From: DROE01 sp964569865
GTDB lineage: Bacteria > Pseudomonadota > Alphaproteobacteria > Rhizobiales > Devosiaceae
Length of the DNA: 23,507 nt
Assembly: GCA_964569865.1 (NCBI GenBank)
Contig: CAZMVQ010000038.1
Coordinates: forward strand, 1-23,507
Direction of reading: 5' to 3'
The notes below the pieces were generated by a model. It saw nothing but the letters and a program-made list of their open reading frames with translations, did no database searches and had not been told where the DNA came from. The position numbers were made by a program, and so were the translations under genes. Below are positions 1 through 8,308 of this stretch, one piece after another; the stretch's first letter is position 1; each line of letters starts with the position of its first letter.

Positions 1-8
1 TCACAAAG

Positions 9-42
9 AAAAACCCGGCCCTTTTACAGGTCGGGATTTTTT
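9..42. terminator. Bidirectional rho-independent terminator
   Basis: A 7-bp stem (14-20 with 29-35, one G-T wobble) closes an 8-base loop. A run of six T follows at 37-42. On the minus strand the same stem is followed by five T (complement of 9-13). It can therefore end rpmE transcripts coming from the right and any plus-strand gene to the left of the window. Confidence 0.75.
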
Positions 43-110
43 ATGACTAAATAAAATCAAAATATTTTTTTAAGCACGGCCATTAAAAAAGGCAATGCAG
101 GGCTGCAAAG

Positions 111-335
111 TTAAGCGCCCAAAATGCCTTTGAACTTCTCTTTAAACCGGGAAACTCGTCCGCCGCGATCAACCAGATGGCCTTTGCCACCGGTCCAGGC
201 TGGATGGGTTTTGATATCGATATCAAGTTGTAAGGTGTCACCTTCAGATCCATAGGTAGAGCGGGTCTGGTATTTGGTGCCGTCGGTCATAACCACGTTG
301 ATGGTATGATAGTCTGGGTGAACGTCTTTTTTCAT
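111..335 (-). CDS. rpmE: 50S ribosomal protein L31, cysteine-free type
   Basis: Encodes the large-subunit ribosomal protein L31, 74 residues. The sequence begins MKKDVHPDYHTI and keeps the family landmarks RSTYG, THPAWTGG and the basic GGRVSRFKEKF end. It has no cysteine, so it is the zinc-independent form usual in Rhizobiales rather than the CXXC zinc form of E. coli. The frame is open to 449, but homology begins at the ATG at 333-335. A GAGG ribosome-binding sequence sits about 8 bases upstream of that ATG, which decides the start. The gene stands alone between a terminator (9-42) and a divergent ABC transporter. Identity is secure. Confidence 0.93.
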   Translation of the reverse strand: MKKDVHPDYHTINVVMTDGTKYQTRSTYGSEGDTLQLDIDIKTHPAWTGGKGHLVDRGGRVSRFKEKFKGILGA

Positions 336-404
336 AAGGACCTCAAGTGATACGAGAGCATTGTGCTTGCGCAAAAAGGTTTGAATTTTTCTGGTTGGGC
401 GGGT

Positions 405-432
405 TCTATACGAAAAACACACCAAAGAGCAA
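405..432 (-). promoter_or_regulatory. Predicted rpmE promoter
   Basis: Read on the minus strand: TTGCTC (432-427), a 16-bp spacer, then TATAGA (410-405). Initiation near 398 would leave a 5' leader of about 60 bases before the rpmE ATG. This is inferred from consensus only. Confidence 0.45.
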
Positions 433-590
433 GAGCGCACTTGCATCACAGAGATAAAATTTGTCCCAAAGGGTAAAAAACGGACGTAAAAATTAAATTC
501 GCTGAGTGTTCAAATTAATTGGTGGTTGCAAGCACGTCGGGCAATGCCTATTTTGACAGAATAAATCATCAAAAAAAAGAACAGAAAAAT

Positions 591-2432
591 ATGGCTAATG
601 AGGCAGCGCAACCAACGCCAGACAAAAGTGATGTGCCTGAAGGTGCTGCGCGCGCGCGGGATGATAAGGAACGCTCACGCCGCGCCAACTTAAAACCCCT
701 AAGAGCTTTGGTGCCGTTTTTATTGCGTTATCCAAAACGGCTGGTGCTTACCTTGTTGTTTTTATTGATTGCAGCGGCGGCGCAACTTTCAATTCCCATA
801 TTTGCTGCTGGCCTGCTTGATAAGGGGTTTATTGAGCAAAATCTGGATCAGGTTGCCTCCTTTGGCTGGATGATACTCATGGTTGCGGCAATAATGGCGC
901 TTGCTGGTGGAGCACGTCATTATTTTATAGCTGTTATTGGAGAGCGGGTTTTAACCGACATTCGTACCGCCGTTTTTAAACATCTGTTGCAACTGGATGC
1001 CACCTATTTTGATACCCATCGGGTGGGAGAGCTGACTTCGCGCTTAAATGGAGATGTGGCAACAGTTCGCGGGGCCATTGGATCCAGCGCAACTTTGGCA
1101 CTTAGATCATTGGTGACCATCATCGGAGCGGTGGTAATGATGTTTTTAACCAGCGTACAACTGGCGCTGGCGGTAGTTGTGGGTCTACCAATGCTGATTA
1201 TTCCGATTATATATTTTGCACGCCGTTTGCGCCGCATGTCACGCGTTACCCAGGACGCGCTGGCTGACTTATCAGCGATTGCTACCGAAGCTCTGAGCGC
1301 CACAAAAACCATAAAATCCTTCGTGCAGGAAGAAAATCAGGCGAATAATTTTATCTTTCATTCTGAAGAAAGCTACGGGGCGGAAGTTACCCGGCTAAAA
1401 GCCCGCTCTGTATTGATTGCCATTGTGATGTTTTTGGGCACGGGTGCGGTTGTAATGCTGATCTGGTGGGGGGCCAAATCTGTGTTTGAGGGTTCAGTTT
1501 CTGCCGGTCAACTGATTCAATTTCTTATTTATGCGATTATGGCATCAGCTGCTCTAACCAATATGTCTGAAATTTTTGGCTCGCTGCAAACCGTTGCCGG
1601 GGCCACCGAAAGGCTGGTGGAAATATTGGAAACCAAAACCATAATGCCAGAGCCTGAAAACCCCTTGAGCATGCCTGAACCGGCCCTTGGAACCGTTGAG
1701 TTTTCTGATGTTAATTTTTCCTATGCCACGCGGGAAAATGAAGTGGTTTTGAAAAACATCTCCTTTAAGGTCAAACCCGGTGAAACCGTGGCTATTGTCG
1801 GGCCGTCAGGTTCAGGAAAATCAACAATATTTGCACTGCTACAAAGGTTTTATGACGTCAATGGCGGCTCTATCAGAGTGGATGGAGTTGATGCTCGTGA
1901 AGTAAGGTCCCATGATTTGAGGCAGAGATTTTCTTACGTTGAGCAGGAAAGCGTGATCTTTGCCGGAACCATTGCAGACAATATCAGATTTGGAAAAATG
2001 GATGCCAGCGATGAAGAAGTTATCGAGGCGGCAAAAGCGGCTTTGGTTGATGAATTTGTCCATCGCTTGAGCGATGGTTATAATTCGGTGGTGGGAGAGC
2101 GCGGAGTTATGCTTTCAGGCGGACAAAAACAGCGGTTGGCAATTGCCAGAGCTTTGTTAAAAGATGCGCCGATTTTACTGTTGGATGAGGCAACAAGTTC
2201 GTTGGATGCCCAAAGTGAGCATCTGGTGCAAAAGGCGCTGGAGCGTTTGATGCAGGGGCGCACAACGCTGGTAATTGCCCATAGATTGGCAACTATTCGC
2301 GATGCCGATCGTATTCTTGTTGTTGAAAGTGGAGAATTGATTGATCAGGGCACCCATAAAGAGTTGATCACCAAGGGCGGGCGTTATGCGCAACTGGCCA
2401 AATTGCAGTTTCAGGACGAGCCGAGCAACTAG
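591..2432 (+). CDS. ABC half-transporter, fused permease and ATPase (MsbA-related)
   Basis: An inner-membrane ABC exporter half, 613 residues, expected to work as a homodimer. A charged cytoplasmic N-terminus precedes the six-helix transmembrane domain (about residues 45-320). The nucleotide-binding domain follows: Walker A GPSGSGKST near 404, signature LSGGQKQR near 509, Walker B ILLLDEATSSLD near 530, and the switch histidine in AHRLAT near 563. All catalytic motifs are intact. The frame could start at a TTG at 519, but the ATG at 591 (MANEAAQ) is preferred. The extra 24 residues look unrelated to the family, and the ribosome-binding site is weak at both places. The family includes lipid A flippases and multidrug exporters; the substrate cannot be told from sequence. 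It is single-gene, divergent from rpmE and convergent with the OmpA-like gene. Confidence 0.9.
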   Translation: MANEAAQPTPDKSDVPEGAARARDDKERSRRANLKPLRALVPFLLRYPKRLVLTLLFLLIAAAAQLSIPIFAAGLLDKGFIEQNLDQVASFGWMILMVAAIMALAGGARHYFIAVIGERVLTDIRTAVFKHLLQLDATYFDTHRVGELTSRLNGDVATVRGAIGSSATLALRSLVTIIGAVVMMFLTSVQLALAVVVGLPMLIIPIIYFARRLRRMSRVTQDALADLSAIATEALSATKTIKSFVQEENQANNFIFHSEESYGAEVTRLKARSVLIAIVMFLGTGAVVMLIWWGAKSVFEGSVSAGQLIQFLIYAIMASAALTNMSEIFGSLQTVAGATERLVEILETKTIMPEPENPLSMPEPALGTVEFSDVNFSYATRENEVVLKNISFKVKPGETVAIVGPSGSGKSTIFALLQRFYDVNGGSIRVDGVDAREVRSHDLRQRFSYVEQESVIFAGTIADNIRFGKMDASDEEVIEAAKAALVDEFVHRLSDGYNSVVGERGVMLSGGQKQRLAIARALLKDAPILLLDEATSSLDAQSEHLVQKALERLMQGRTTLVIAHRLATIRDADRILVVESGELIDQGTHKELITKGGRYAQLAKLQFQDEPSN

Positions 2433-2470
2433 TGTTGTTTGGAACCAGAGGGGGCGGGTTTTTTGAAGGC

Positions 2471-3493
2471 CTATTCTGTGAGTTTGAACTCTATGCGGCG
2501 GTTCTTGCGATAGGCCTCATCATTATCGGCTGGATCAATGGGGGAAAATTCACCAAATCCAGCGGCAACCAGCCGGTGGGGAGAAACGCCCATTTCAATC
2601 AAAAGTTTGGCCACCGAAATGGCGCGGGCGGCGGAAAGCTCCCAATTTGACGGGAACCTGACCGTGGATATGGGGCGCCGGTCCGTATGGCCATCAATGC
2701 GCAGGACCCAGTTAATCTCGGGGGGGATTTCATCTTCCAGTTGTAATATTGCCTCTGCCAGTTTTGAAATCTGCTCACGCCCATGATTTGAAATATCGGC
2801 CTGCCCGGCATCAAAAAGCACCTCTGATTGAAAAACAAACCGATCTCCAACAATACTGACATCGGCGCGATCAGCCAAAATCTCACGCAGGCGGCCAAAG
2901 AAATCCGAGCGGTATCTGGAAAGATCCTGCACCCGCTGGGCCAGCGCCAGATTTAACCTACGACCAAGATCGGCAATTTTTGTCCGGGCATCGCTATCGC
3001 GAAATTCTGAGGCATCAAGGGCTTGTTCGAGTGCATTGATTTGTATGCGAAGGGCTAATAATTGCTGATTTAGCAGTTCTAGCTGTGCATTGGCTTCCCC
3101 TGATAATTGCTTTTCAGCATCTAATTGAGTGTTTAGCAAAGCCAGCTGGCCATCTCGTTCAGCCGCCCCAACTCCAAAACCTGCAACCTGGTTTAACAGG
3201 GCATCTCGCTCCTCTGTTGCCCCCGAAAGGGTGGCCGAAAGAGACGAAATTGTTGTTTCAAGGTCAGCATTGCCCGCCTGTTCCAGTTGCAACAGGTCTG
3301 TGAGTTCAGCAATTTGAGAATTTAGACGGGTAAGGGCACTGTCTTTGCCCAAAATTTCTTGAGAGAGAAAAAACTGGGCTAGCATAAAAAGAGAAAGCAG
3401 AAATATTATCACCAGCAGCAATGACGACATTGCATCAACAAATCCCGGCCAATAATCAACGCGGGTTCTTTGATTGTAACGCGATATCCTCAT
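2471..3493 (-). CDS. MotB/OmpA-like peptidoglycan-binding stator protein
   Basis: A 340-residue protein with one N-terminal membrane helix (about 21-43) preceded by FVDAMSS. D20 sits where MotB and ExbD carry the proton-binding aspartate. Residues about 48-195 form a long predicted coiled coil rich in Leu, Gln and Ala. The C-terminal OmpA-like domain (about 225-338) has VLFDAG, DGHTDRRP, NWELSAARA, GFGEFSP and NRRIEF, the usual peptidoglycan-binding landmarks. The protein should span the periplasm from inner membrane to cell wall. A GAGGA ribosome-binding site lies about 12 bases before the ATG. It follows the MotA/ExbB-like gene by 85 bp, and the two probably form a proton-driven complex. 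No flagellar genes are present, so a non-flagellar envelope role is more likely. The exact job is unknown. Confidence 0.82.
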   Translation of the reverse strand: MRISRYNQRTRVDYWPGFVDAMSSLLLVIIFLLSLFMLAQFFLSQEILGKDSALTRLNSQIAELTDLLQLEQAGNADLETTISSLSATLSGATEERDALLNQVAGFGVGAAERDGQLALLNTQLDAEKQLSGEANAQLELLNQQLLALRIQINALEQALDASEFRDSDARTKIADLGRRLNLALAQRVQDLSRYRSDFFGRLREILADRADVSIVGDRFVFQSEVLFDAGQADISNHGREQISKLAEAILQLEDEIPPEINWVLRIDGHTDRRPISTVRFPSNWELSAARAISVAKLLIEMGVSPHRLVAAGFGEFSPIDPADNDEAYRKNRRIEFKLTE

Positions 3494-3578
3494 TGTGGGG
3501 CGTTTTTCCTCGTGATAATTAATTTTTTGGCAATTAACTTTTGGCTAGCAGTTCGGCAAATTTTTTGGGAATATTTCC

Positions 3579-4595
3579 CTATTTTGGTGGATTTTGTTTG
3601 TTTAAACGATCTTTTTCGCTTTCTGCCAGCATGGCATCTATCAGGTCACCAAGGCGCTTGTTGGTTTCTCCCTGTTGCACAATATGGCGGCGCAAATCCT
3701 CCTGCTCGGCCTTGATGTGCTTTACCAACCCGTCAATACCCCGGGCCAGCTCTGCCATGGCTCTAATGGCATTTTGGGAGCTATCAGTGCGCTGCATGGA
3801 ATTGCCCAGCTGTTCTAAAACCGAATGCATTTCTTCTCCTGAAACCCCAAGCCCTGTGGCTTGCATTTGGGTAACCGGGTGATCAAGCTCGGTCATTGAA
3901 GACATCCAGTCTTCAAGTTCTGTAGCAAAGGTATTTTGCGCCTGTCCGGCCTGTAGATCCAAGAAACCCAATATCAAAGAACCGGAAAGCCCAAACAATG
4001 ATGAAGAAAATGCAGTGCCCATGCCCGATAATGGAGCTTCCAGCCCCTCGGTGAGATTTGAAAACAAGGTTCCCGAATCACCGGCTGTGGCATCTAACCC
4101 CTGAATAACTCCGGTTACAGAATTTACGGTTTGCAGCAGGCCATAAAAAGTACCCAATAGGCCCAAAAACACCAGAAGCCCGATCATATAGCGGGCGGTT
4201 TCGCGTGCTTCATCCAGTCTGAAACCCACCGAATCAAGAATTGAGCGCAATGAGGCGGGAGTTATTACCGCCTCCCCAAGCCTGTCACGCAAAATATAGG
4301 CCACCGGAGCCAATAAAACCGGTGCATCGCGTATGGGGTCAGGGGTGCCGTTTTGCAGGGAATTCACCCAGCGAATTTCAGGGGATAAACGGGTAACCTG
4401 ACGAAAGCTGAGCAGTATTCCCACCACCAGAGCAAAAAGAATCAATCCGTTGATGAAAGGGTTGGCCCAAAATGCATCCAAAAGCTGTTGGCCCAATATG
4501 ACACCAAGCAGGCCAACCAAAATCAAAAAGATGAGCATTTTGACCAGATAGACATTGGGGGAGGCCAAAAGATATGGATTATAGCGTTCGGTCAT
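3579..4595 (-). CDS. MotA/TolQ/ExbB-type proton channel protein
   Basis: A 338-residue inner-membrane protein with four predicted helices, at about 16-36, 46-64, 134-156 and 190-214. The last two, with GLLGTFYGLLQTV and the small-residue-rich MGTAFSSSLFGLSGSLILG, match the MotA/TolQ/ExbB channel core. A soluble, mostly helical tail of about 120 residues follows. It lies directly upstream of the MotB/OmpA-like gene and in the same direction, so a five-to-two stator complex is the natural inference. On the minus strand about 80-120 bases upstream there is a TTGTCA-17-TAGTCT element that could be its promoter. The ribosome-binding site before the ATG at 4595 is weak. It is not a flagellar MotA by context. 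Confidence 0.8.
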   Translation of the reverse strand: MTERYNPYLLASPNVYLVKMLIFLILVGLLGVILGQQLLDAFWANPFINGLILFALVVGILLSFRQVTRLSPEIRWVNSLQNGTPDPIRDAPVLLAPVAYILRDRLGEAVITPASLRSILDSVGFRLDEARETARYMIGLLVFLGLLGTFYGLLQTVNSVTGVIQGLDATAGDSGTLFSNLTEGLEAPLSGMGTAFSSSLFGLSGSLILGFLDLQAGQAQNTFATELEDWMSSMTELDHPVTQMQATGLGVSGEEMHSVLEQLGNSMQRTDSSQNAIRAMAELARGIDGLVKHIKAEQEDLRRHIVQQGETNKRLGDLIDAMLAESEKDRLNKQNPPK

Positions 4596-4742
4596 GGTCT
4601 GAGCAGAACCTTGGGTGCATTGGTGACAATGATTTGTTAACCATAAGACTATTCAGACAAATAGGTCCTGACAATGGCTGATGCACTATAAGGTGATATT
4701 GGCACAATTTGGTGAGTTTGGTGAAGACTTAGGGAGCTGAAC

Positions 4743-5537
4743 CTATTTGATAGATTTTAATGCTTTAAGGGCGGCACCCTGCACCAATTCATTGCCTGCA
4801 ACAACTTCCCCATTAACGATGGAGTTGGGTTTGCCGGAAAAATCGGAGATGAAGCCTCCGGCCTCTTTTACCAACAAAGAGCCGGGGGCGATGTCCCATG
4901 GTTTAAGATCGGCTTCCCAATATAAATCATAGCGCCCAGCGGCCAGCCATGCCAAATCCAGACAGGCAGACCCGGAGCGGCGAATTCCGGCGACGCTTGG
5001 GGTGATATGGGCCAATTGTTTTATTTCGCGGGCCGTGCCAGCGGCGCTGCGTGAGTTGATGCCGACCGCTGCAACACAATCAACAAGTTTTCTGCGTCCG
5101 GCAACGCGCAGGCGTTTGCGTTCGTTAAGCCAAGCGCCACCGCCACGTTCAGCGGTGAAGGTTTCTTCCATTATCGGATTATAAATCACCGAGGCAACAA
5201 TTTCTCCATTGCGCTCTAGCGCAATGCAAGAGGCAAACATGGGAATTCCATGCAAAAAATTTGTGGTGCCATCAAGGGGATCAATTATCCAGCGGTGCTG
5301 TCCGTCGCTTCCCTTTATCTCTCCACCCTCTTCCATCAGAAATGAATAGGTTGGGCGGGCCTTGATCAATTCAGCGTGGATAATTTCTTCGGCTTTAAGG
5401 TCAGCATTGGAGACAAAATCCGCCGGGCCTTTTTTCGACACCTGTAGATTTTCAACTTCGCCAAAATCTCTGGTTAGAGAACGTCCAGCCTTTTGAGCGG
5501 CTTTGACCATGATGTTAAGTAGAGCGGAGGCGGCCAT
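4743..5537 (-). CDS. suhB: Inositol monophosphatase family protein
   Basis: A 264-residue Mg2+-dependent phosphatase of the inositol monophosphatase fold, which hydrolyses myo-inositol 1-phosphate and related sugar phosphates. The metal ligands are visible: E69/E70 in MEEGGE, the DPLDGTTNF motif with D86 and D89, and D215 in the WDIAPGSLLVKEAGG motif. Length and motif spacing are normal. The ATG at 5537 has AAAGG about 9 bases upstream. It lies 55 bp downstream of efp and is probably cotranscribed with it. The symbol is by similarity to E. coli SuhB, which also acts in rRNA antitermination; whether this protein does so is not visible. Confidence 0.88.
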   Translation of the reverse strand: MAASALLNIMVKAAQKAGRSLTRDFGEVENLQVSKKGPADFVSNADLKAEEIIHAELIKARPTYSFLMEEGGEIKGSDGQHRWIIDPLDGTTNFLHGIPMFASCIALERNGEIVASVIYNPIMEETFTAERGGGAWLNERKRLRVAGRRKLVDCVAAVGINSRSAAGTAREIKQLAHITPSVAGIRRSGSACLDLAWLAAGRYDLYWEADLKPWDIAPGSLLVKEAGGFISDFSGKPNSIVNGEVVAGNELVQGAALKALKSIK

Positions 5538-5592
5538 AAATTAAACCTTTAGTTTATGGAAAATTTTGGGTTTTTAGCAGAAGCGGCAAAAA

Positions 5593-6156
5593 TTAATCAG
5601 CGCGTTTGAAATAGGTTATTTCCTGGGTATCCACAACAATGCGCTCCCCTTGCGAAACGAAAGGAGGCACCATGACCTTAACACCATTTTCCAGCACTGC
5701 CGGTTTGAAGGAATTAGCAGCGGTTTGCCCTTTTACCACCGGTTCTGTCTCGGCGACTTCTAACGTGACAAATTGGGGAAGGGAAATGCCAAGGGGGGTG
5801 CCCTCATGGCTTTCAACCTTTACATTGAGGCCGTCCTGCAGAAATTGTGCGCGCTCCCCGACAAATTCTTTCATCAATTCCAGTTGCTCGTAGGTCGAAT
5901 TATCCATGAAAACCAGCATATCGTCCTGAGCATAAAGAAACTGATATTCCTTTTGCTCCAGACGAATTTTTTCCACGGTTTCAGCCGATCTGAAACGCTC
6001 ATTGAGTTTGGTGTTGGAAACAATTCCCTTTAATTCCACTTGGGCAAAAGCGCCGCCTTTTCCCGGTTTTACATGATTGACCTTGACCGCAACCCATAGC
6101 TCATTCTTGTGTTGAATGACGTTGCCCGGACGAATTTCATTACCGTTGATTTTCAT
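5593..6156 (-). CDS. efp: Translation elongation factor P
   Basis: Elongation factor P, 187 residues, relieves ribosome stalling at polyproline stretches. The N-terminal KOW-like domain begins MKINGNEIRPGNVI and carries the tip loop KPGKGGAF. K33 is at the position that receives beta-lysine or another modification in many bacteria. Two OB-fold domains follow, ending in TQEITYFKRAD. The frame extends 11 codons upstream to 6189, but the ATG at 6156 matches the family start. No modification enzyme (epmA/epmB) is in the window. A three-copy 15-bp tandem repeat lies in the leader, 35-79 bases before the start codon. Confidence 0.95.
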   Translation of the reverse strand: MKINGNEIRPGNVIQHKNELWVAVKVNHVKPGKGGAFAQVELKGIVSNTKLNERFRSAETVEKIRLEQKEYQFLYAQDDMLVFMDNSTYEQLELMKEFVGERAQFLQDGLNVKVESHEGTPLGISLPQFVTLEVAETEPVVKGQTAANSFKPAVLENGVKVMVPPFVSQGERIVVDTQEITYFKRAD

Positions 6157-6190
6157 GGAACCGATTTCTGCCCTTATTCGAGGGCGCAAG

Positions 6191-6235
6191 AGAAATATTC
6201 ACGATAGAAATATTCATGAGAGAAATATTTGTGAG
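6191..6235. repeat. Three tandem 15-bp repeats upstream of efp
   Basis: Three adjacent copies start at 6191, 6206 and 6221, each beginning AGAAATATT and ending in a variable C/T-A/G-C/T-GA-G/T. Each contains the palindrome AATATT. The array occupies the efp leader or promoter-proximal region. It could be a multi-copy protein site or a slippage-derived minisatellite. Confidence 0.8.
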
Positions 6236-6392
6236 AGTGACATCGATAAGATGTGAAATTTGTCGGGTTTTGCCCCAGATTGCTTTTGCTTGCAAGTGGG
6301 GGGAGGTATTTAGAGTAAATTGAGAAAATATTTTTATTGAATTTTATGAGGGAGAATGGAGTTATAAGCGTTTTTTTGGAATATTTGATAGA

Positions 6393-7577
6393 TCAGGGGC
6401 GATTAATCAGCCGGGTTTGCACAGAGGGGGATTCTTGAAGAATGGATGCTCCCGGGCTTCTTTCATCAGGAATTTCGCCGGGCCAGTAGAACGCTCTTTC
6501 TTCAGCCCGTTTAATATCTTCGGGGGCAATGGAAATCAGCAAGGTTTCAAGACCCGGATCATTTAGCCCCTGCCTGCGAGCCAGTGAGCGCCACATTGCC
6601 GCGGTTTGTAGATCAAGGGGAACCCCTTCGCCAACCGCATAGAGTTTTGCCAGCCGGTTTTGGGCCACAGGGTTTGTGGCTTCGGCTGCTCGCATATACC
6701 AAAGAACTGCTTCTGCGCGATCCTGTTTCACCCCTTTGCCAAGATATAGAAAAGTCGCATATTCCACCTGAGCTTCCACCAGACCAAACTGGGCAGCAAC
6801 GCCAATATAGTTGGCGCCAAGGGTTGGATTTGGCGGCACACCAACCCCCTCCATCAACATTATGCCATAATCATAATTGGCTTCGGCCAACCCGGCCTCG
6901 GCGGCTTTTTCCATCAACGAGGCACCTAGCGCCAGATTTGGTTCAGCGTAAATTCCCTCCACATGCAAAAGAGCCATATTGTACATTGCTTCGCGATGTC
7001 CTGCTGCGGCGGCGGTGCTAAACAGCTCTGCGGCCCGCTGGCGATTTTTTGGAACGCCGGTTCCATTCTGATAAAGCAGTGCCAGTTCAAATGTTGCGGC
7101 AATGTCACCATTTTGCGATGCAATTGCGTACCAGCTGGAGGCCAGTGCCAGATTTTGCGCAACCCCAAGGCCGTTTGCATAAATTGTGCCGATAAGTGTT
7201 TGGGCTGCCGCATCATCGTTTTCAGCCCGCTCCAGCGCCAAAGAAAGGGCAGTGAGGTAAAAGCCGCGCTGAAAGGCACCATAGGCCATATCCACTCGAC
7301 GTCTCGGGCCGAATATCTGTGCCGAAATGTCTTGAGCGTTTGTTTGATCGTCATTGTTTGGTGAGGACGAATTATCAGTCAGCGGAAAGTCGATGGGCAG
7401 GTTCTGGGTAGATTGTGGCTCAGAATTTTGCTGCTGGGCAAACGCTGGCTGAGCAAAAATCACTGAGAGCAATCCTGCCATAACGATAGCGCTCACAGAT
7501 TTGCGAATATTATTTTTGCAAGCTGTATTATTTTTGCAAGTTGTATTATTTTTGCAAGTCATTGGTTGTTTTGCCAT
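6393..7577 (-). CDS. Secreted Sel1-repeat (tetratricopeptide-like) protein
   Basis: A 394-residue protein of stacked Sel1-like repeats spanning about residues 123-335. Recurrent signatures include ANGLGVAQN, QNGTGVPKN, MEGVGVPPN, YLGKGVKQD and YAVGEGVPLD. Sel1 arrays are helical protein-binding scaffolds; no enzymatic residue is expected. An export signal is visible (RKSVSAIVMAGLLSVIFAQPAFA, about 25-47, cleavage probably after AFA). It is preceded by an odd n-region made of three CKNNT-type repeats (residues 8-24). The ATG at 7577 shares one base with the stop of the upstream ThiE-like gene (TGATG), so the genes are probably translationally coupled. An in-frame TTG one codon earlier is less likely. 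Partner unknown. Confidence 0.8.
   Translation of the reverse strand: MAKQPMTCKNNTTCKNNTACKNNIRKSVSAIVMAGLLSVIFAQPAFAQQQNSEPQSTQNLPIDFPLTDNSSSPNNDDQTNAQDISAQIFGPRRRVDMAYGAFQRGFYLTALSLALERAENDDAAAQTLIGTIYANGLGVAQNLALASSWYAIASQNGDIAATFELALLYQNGTGVPKNRQRAAELFSTAAAAGHREAMYNMALLHVEGIYAEPNLALGASLMEKAAEAGLAEANYDYGIMLMEGVGVPPNPTLGANYIGVAAQFGLVEAQVEYATFLYLGKGVKQDRAEAVLWYMRAAEATNPVAQNRLAKLYAVGEGVPLDLQTAAMWRSLARRQGLNDPGLETLLISIAPEDIKRAEERAFYWPGEIPDERSPGASILQESPSVQTRLINRP
7511..7560. repeat. 18-bp tandem repeat inside the Sel1-protein N-terminus
   Basis: Two full 18-bp units (7511-7528 and 7529-7546) differ by one base. A third, 14-base partial unit follows (7547-7560). The unit on the plus strand is TATTTTTGCAAGYTGTAT. 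Being a multiple of three, it adds six residues per copy in frame, giving CKNNT, CKNNT, CKNNI in the signal-peptide n-region. Confidence 0.9.
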
Positions 7578-8227
7578 CAATTGTTCTGCCGCCCATGAAT
7601 TCCCATACGATCTTTCATCATCAACAAGGTTTCATTGGGCTTTTTGTTTTGATCCCAAAGATTTTGTCCAAGCCCCAAATATTCAGCGGGAGGAGGCGTA
7701 ATTTCCAGCGGATTTGATTGCTGATCGAATATGGCACAGGGGATCTGAAAAAGCTTTGACCACCAATGGGCAAGGTCAATCTCATTGGAACCCGCTCCTT
7801 TTATGGAGCCAAAACAAATATAGTCAGCCCCTGCCTCTCCTGCAAGCATTGCCTGATGCCTAGATGTTATGTTTCCCGCCCCGACAATAAAATTGGGCTT
7901 TAATAGTTTTGTTGCTGCAATAAAATCTTCATGGCTGGAACTTATATGCACTCCATCGGCACCCAATGAAGAAACCAGATGGGGGCTATTGTGCAAAAGA
8001 GTTGCGCAGTGACGGGGTTGGGAAATTTTTATAATTGCCGTTGATAATTGCTGATATTCTTGGGCCTCTACATCGGGGTAATCAACAAGAATTGCTGAAA
8101 CCAGACCGGTTTCAAGGGCCAAAATCAAAGCAGGGCTAAAGGCAGACAGGTTTGCCATGGTCAGGTTTTGCGGTGTTGAAAGAATAATCTGCACTAAAAA
8201 TTTTCCAGCTGAAGAAGTTTTTATCAA
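7577..8227 (-). CDS. ThiE/TenI-fold protein, divergent, probably not a true thiamine-phosphate synthase
   Basis: A 216-residue protein recognisable as the ThiE/TenI (beta/alpha)8-barrel family by GADGVH (89-94) and the segment GAGNITSRHQAMLAGEAGAD followed by YICFGSI. The catalytic landmarks of thiamine-phosphate synthase are missing: the QLR-x-K element is replaced around ILVDYPD, the T-x-TK diphosphate motif after FGSI is absent, and the C-terminal GGI phosphate-binding loop reads AIFDQQ. It is probably a paralogue with another role. The start is uncertain: a TTG at 8227 keeps the first barrel strand (VQIILSTPQ), while the ATG at 8158 would delete it. It is downstream of pgk and couples to the Sel1 gene by a one-base overlap. 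Confidence 0.65.
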   Translation of the reverse strand: MIKTSSAGKFLVQIILSTPQNLTMANLSAFSPALILALETGLVSAILVDYPDVEAQEYQQLSTAIIKISQPRHCATLLHNSPHLVSSLGADGVHISSSHEDFIAATKLLKPNFIVGAGNITSRHQAMLAGEAGADYICFGSIKGAGSNEIDLAHWWSKLFQIPCAIFDQQSNPLEITPPPAEYLGLGQNLWDQNKKPNETLLMMKDRMGIHGRQNN

Positions 8228-8280
8228 AGCGAAAAAAAGACATTATATCAGTCTCTACGCCTTGGCGGCAAATTTTGTTC

Positions 8281-8308
8281 AAAAATGGTCGCCGGGATAT
8301 TATCGGCG
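8281..8308 (-). terminator. Possible weak terminator or attenuator after pgk
   Basis: On the minus strand CGCCG (8308-8304), a 9-base loop and CGGCG (8294-8290) are followed four bases later by five T. The stem is short, so only partial termination before the ThiE-like gene is suggested. Confidence 0.35.

Noticed and set aside
519..590. A TTG-started 24-residue extension of the ABC transporter
   Set aside because: It has no ribosome-binding site and no family-like sequence; a possible promoter lies inside it.
2471..4595. A Zorya-type anti-phage defence system
   Set aside because: The ZorA/ZorB-like architecture is present, but neighbouring genes are an ABC transporter and suhB; no helicase, nuclease or other Zorya component lies nearby.
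6584..7021. A 145-codon plus-strand frame
   Set aside because: It is antisense to the Sel1-repeat gene, rich in Pro/Leu/Arg and without any domain; repeat periodicity of the opposite frame explains it.
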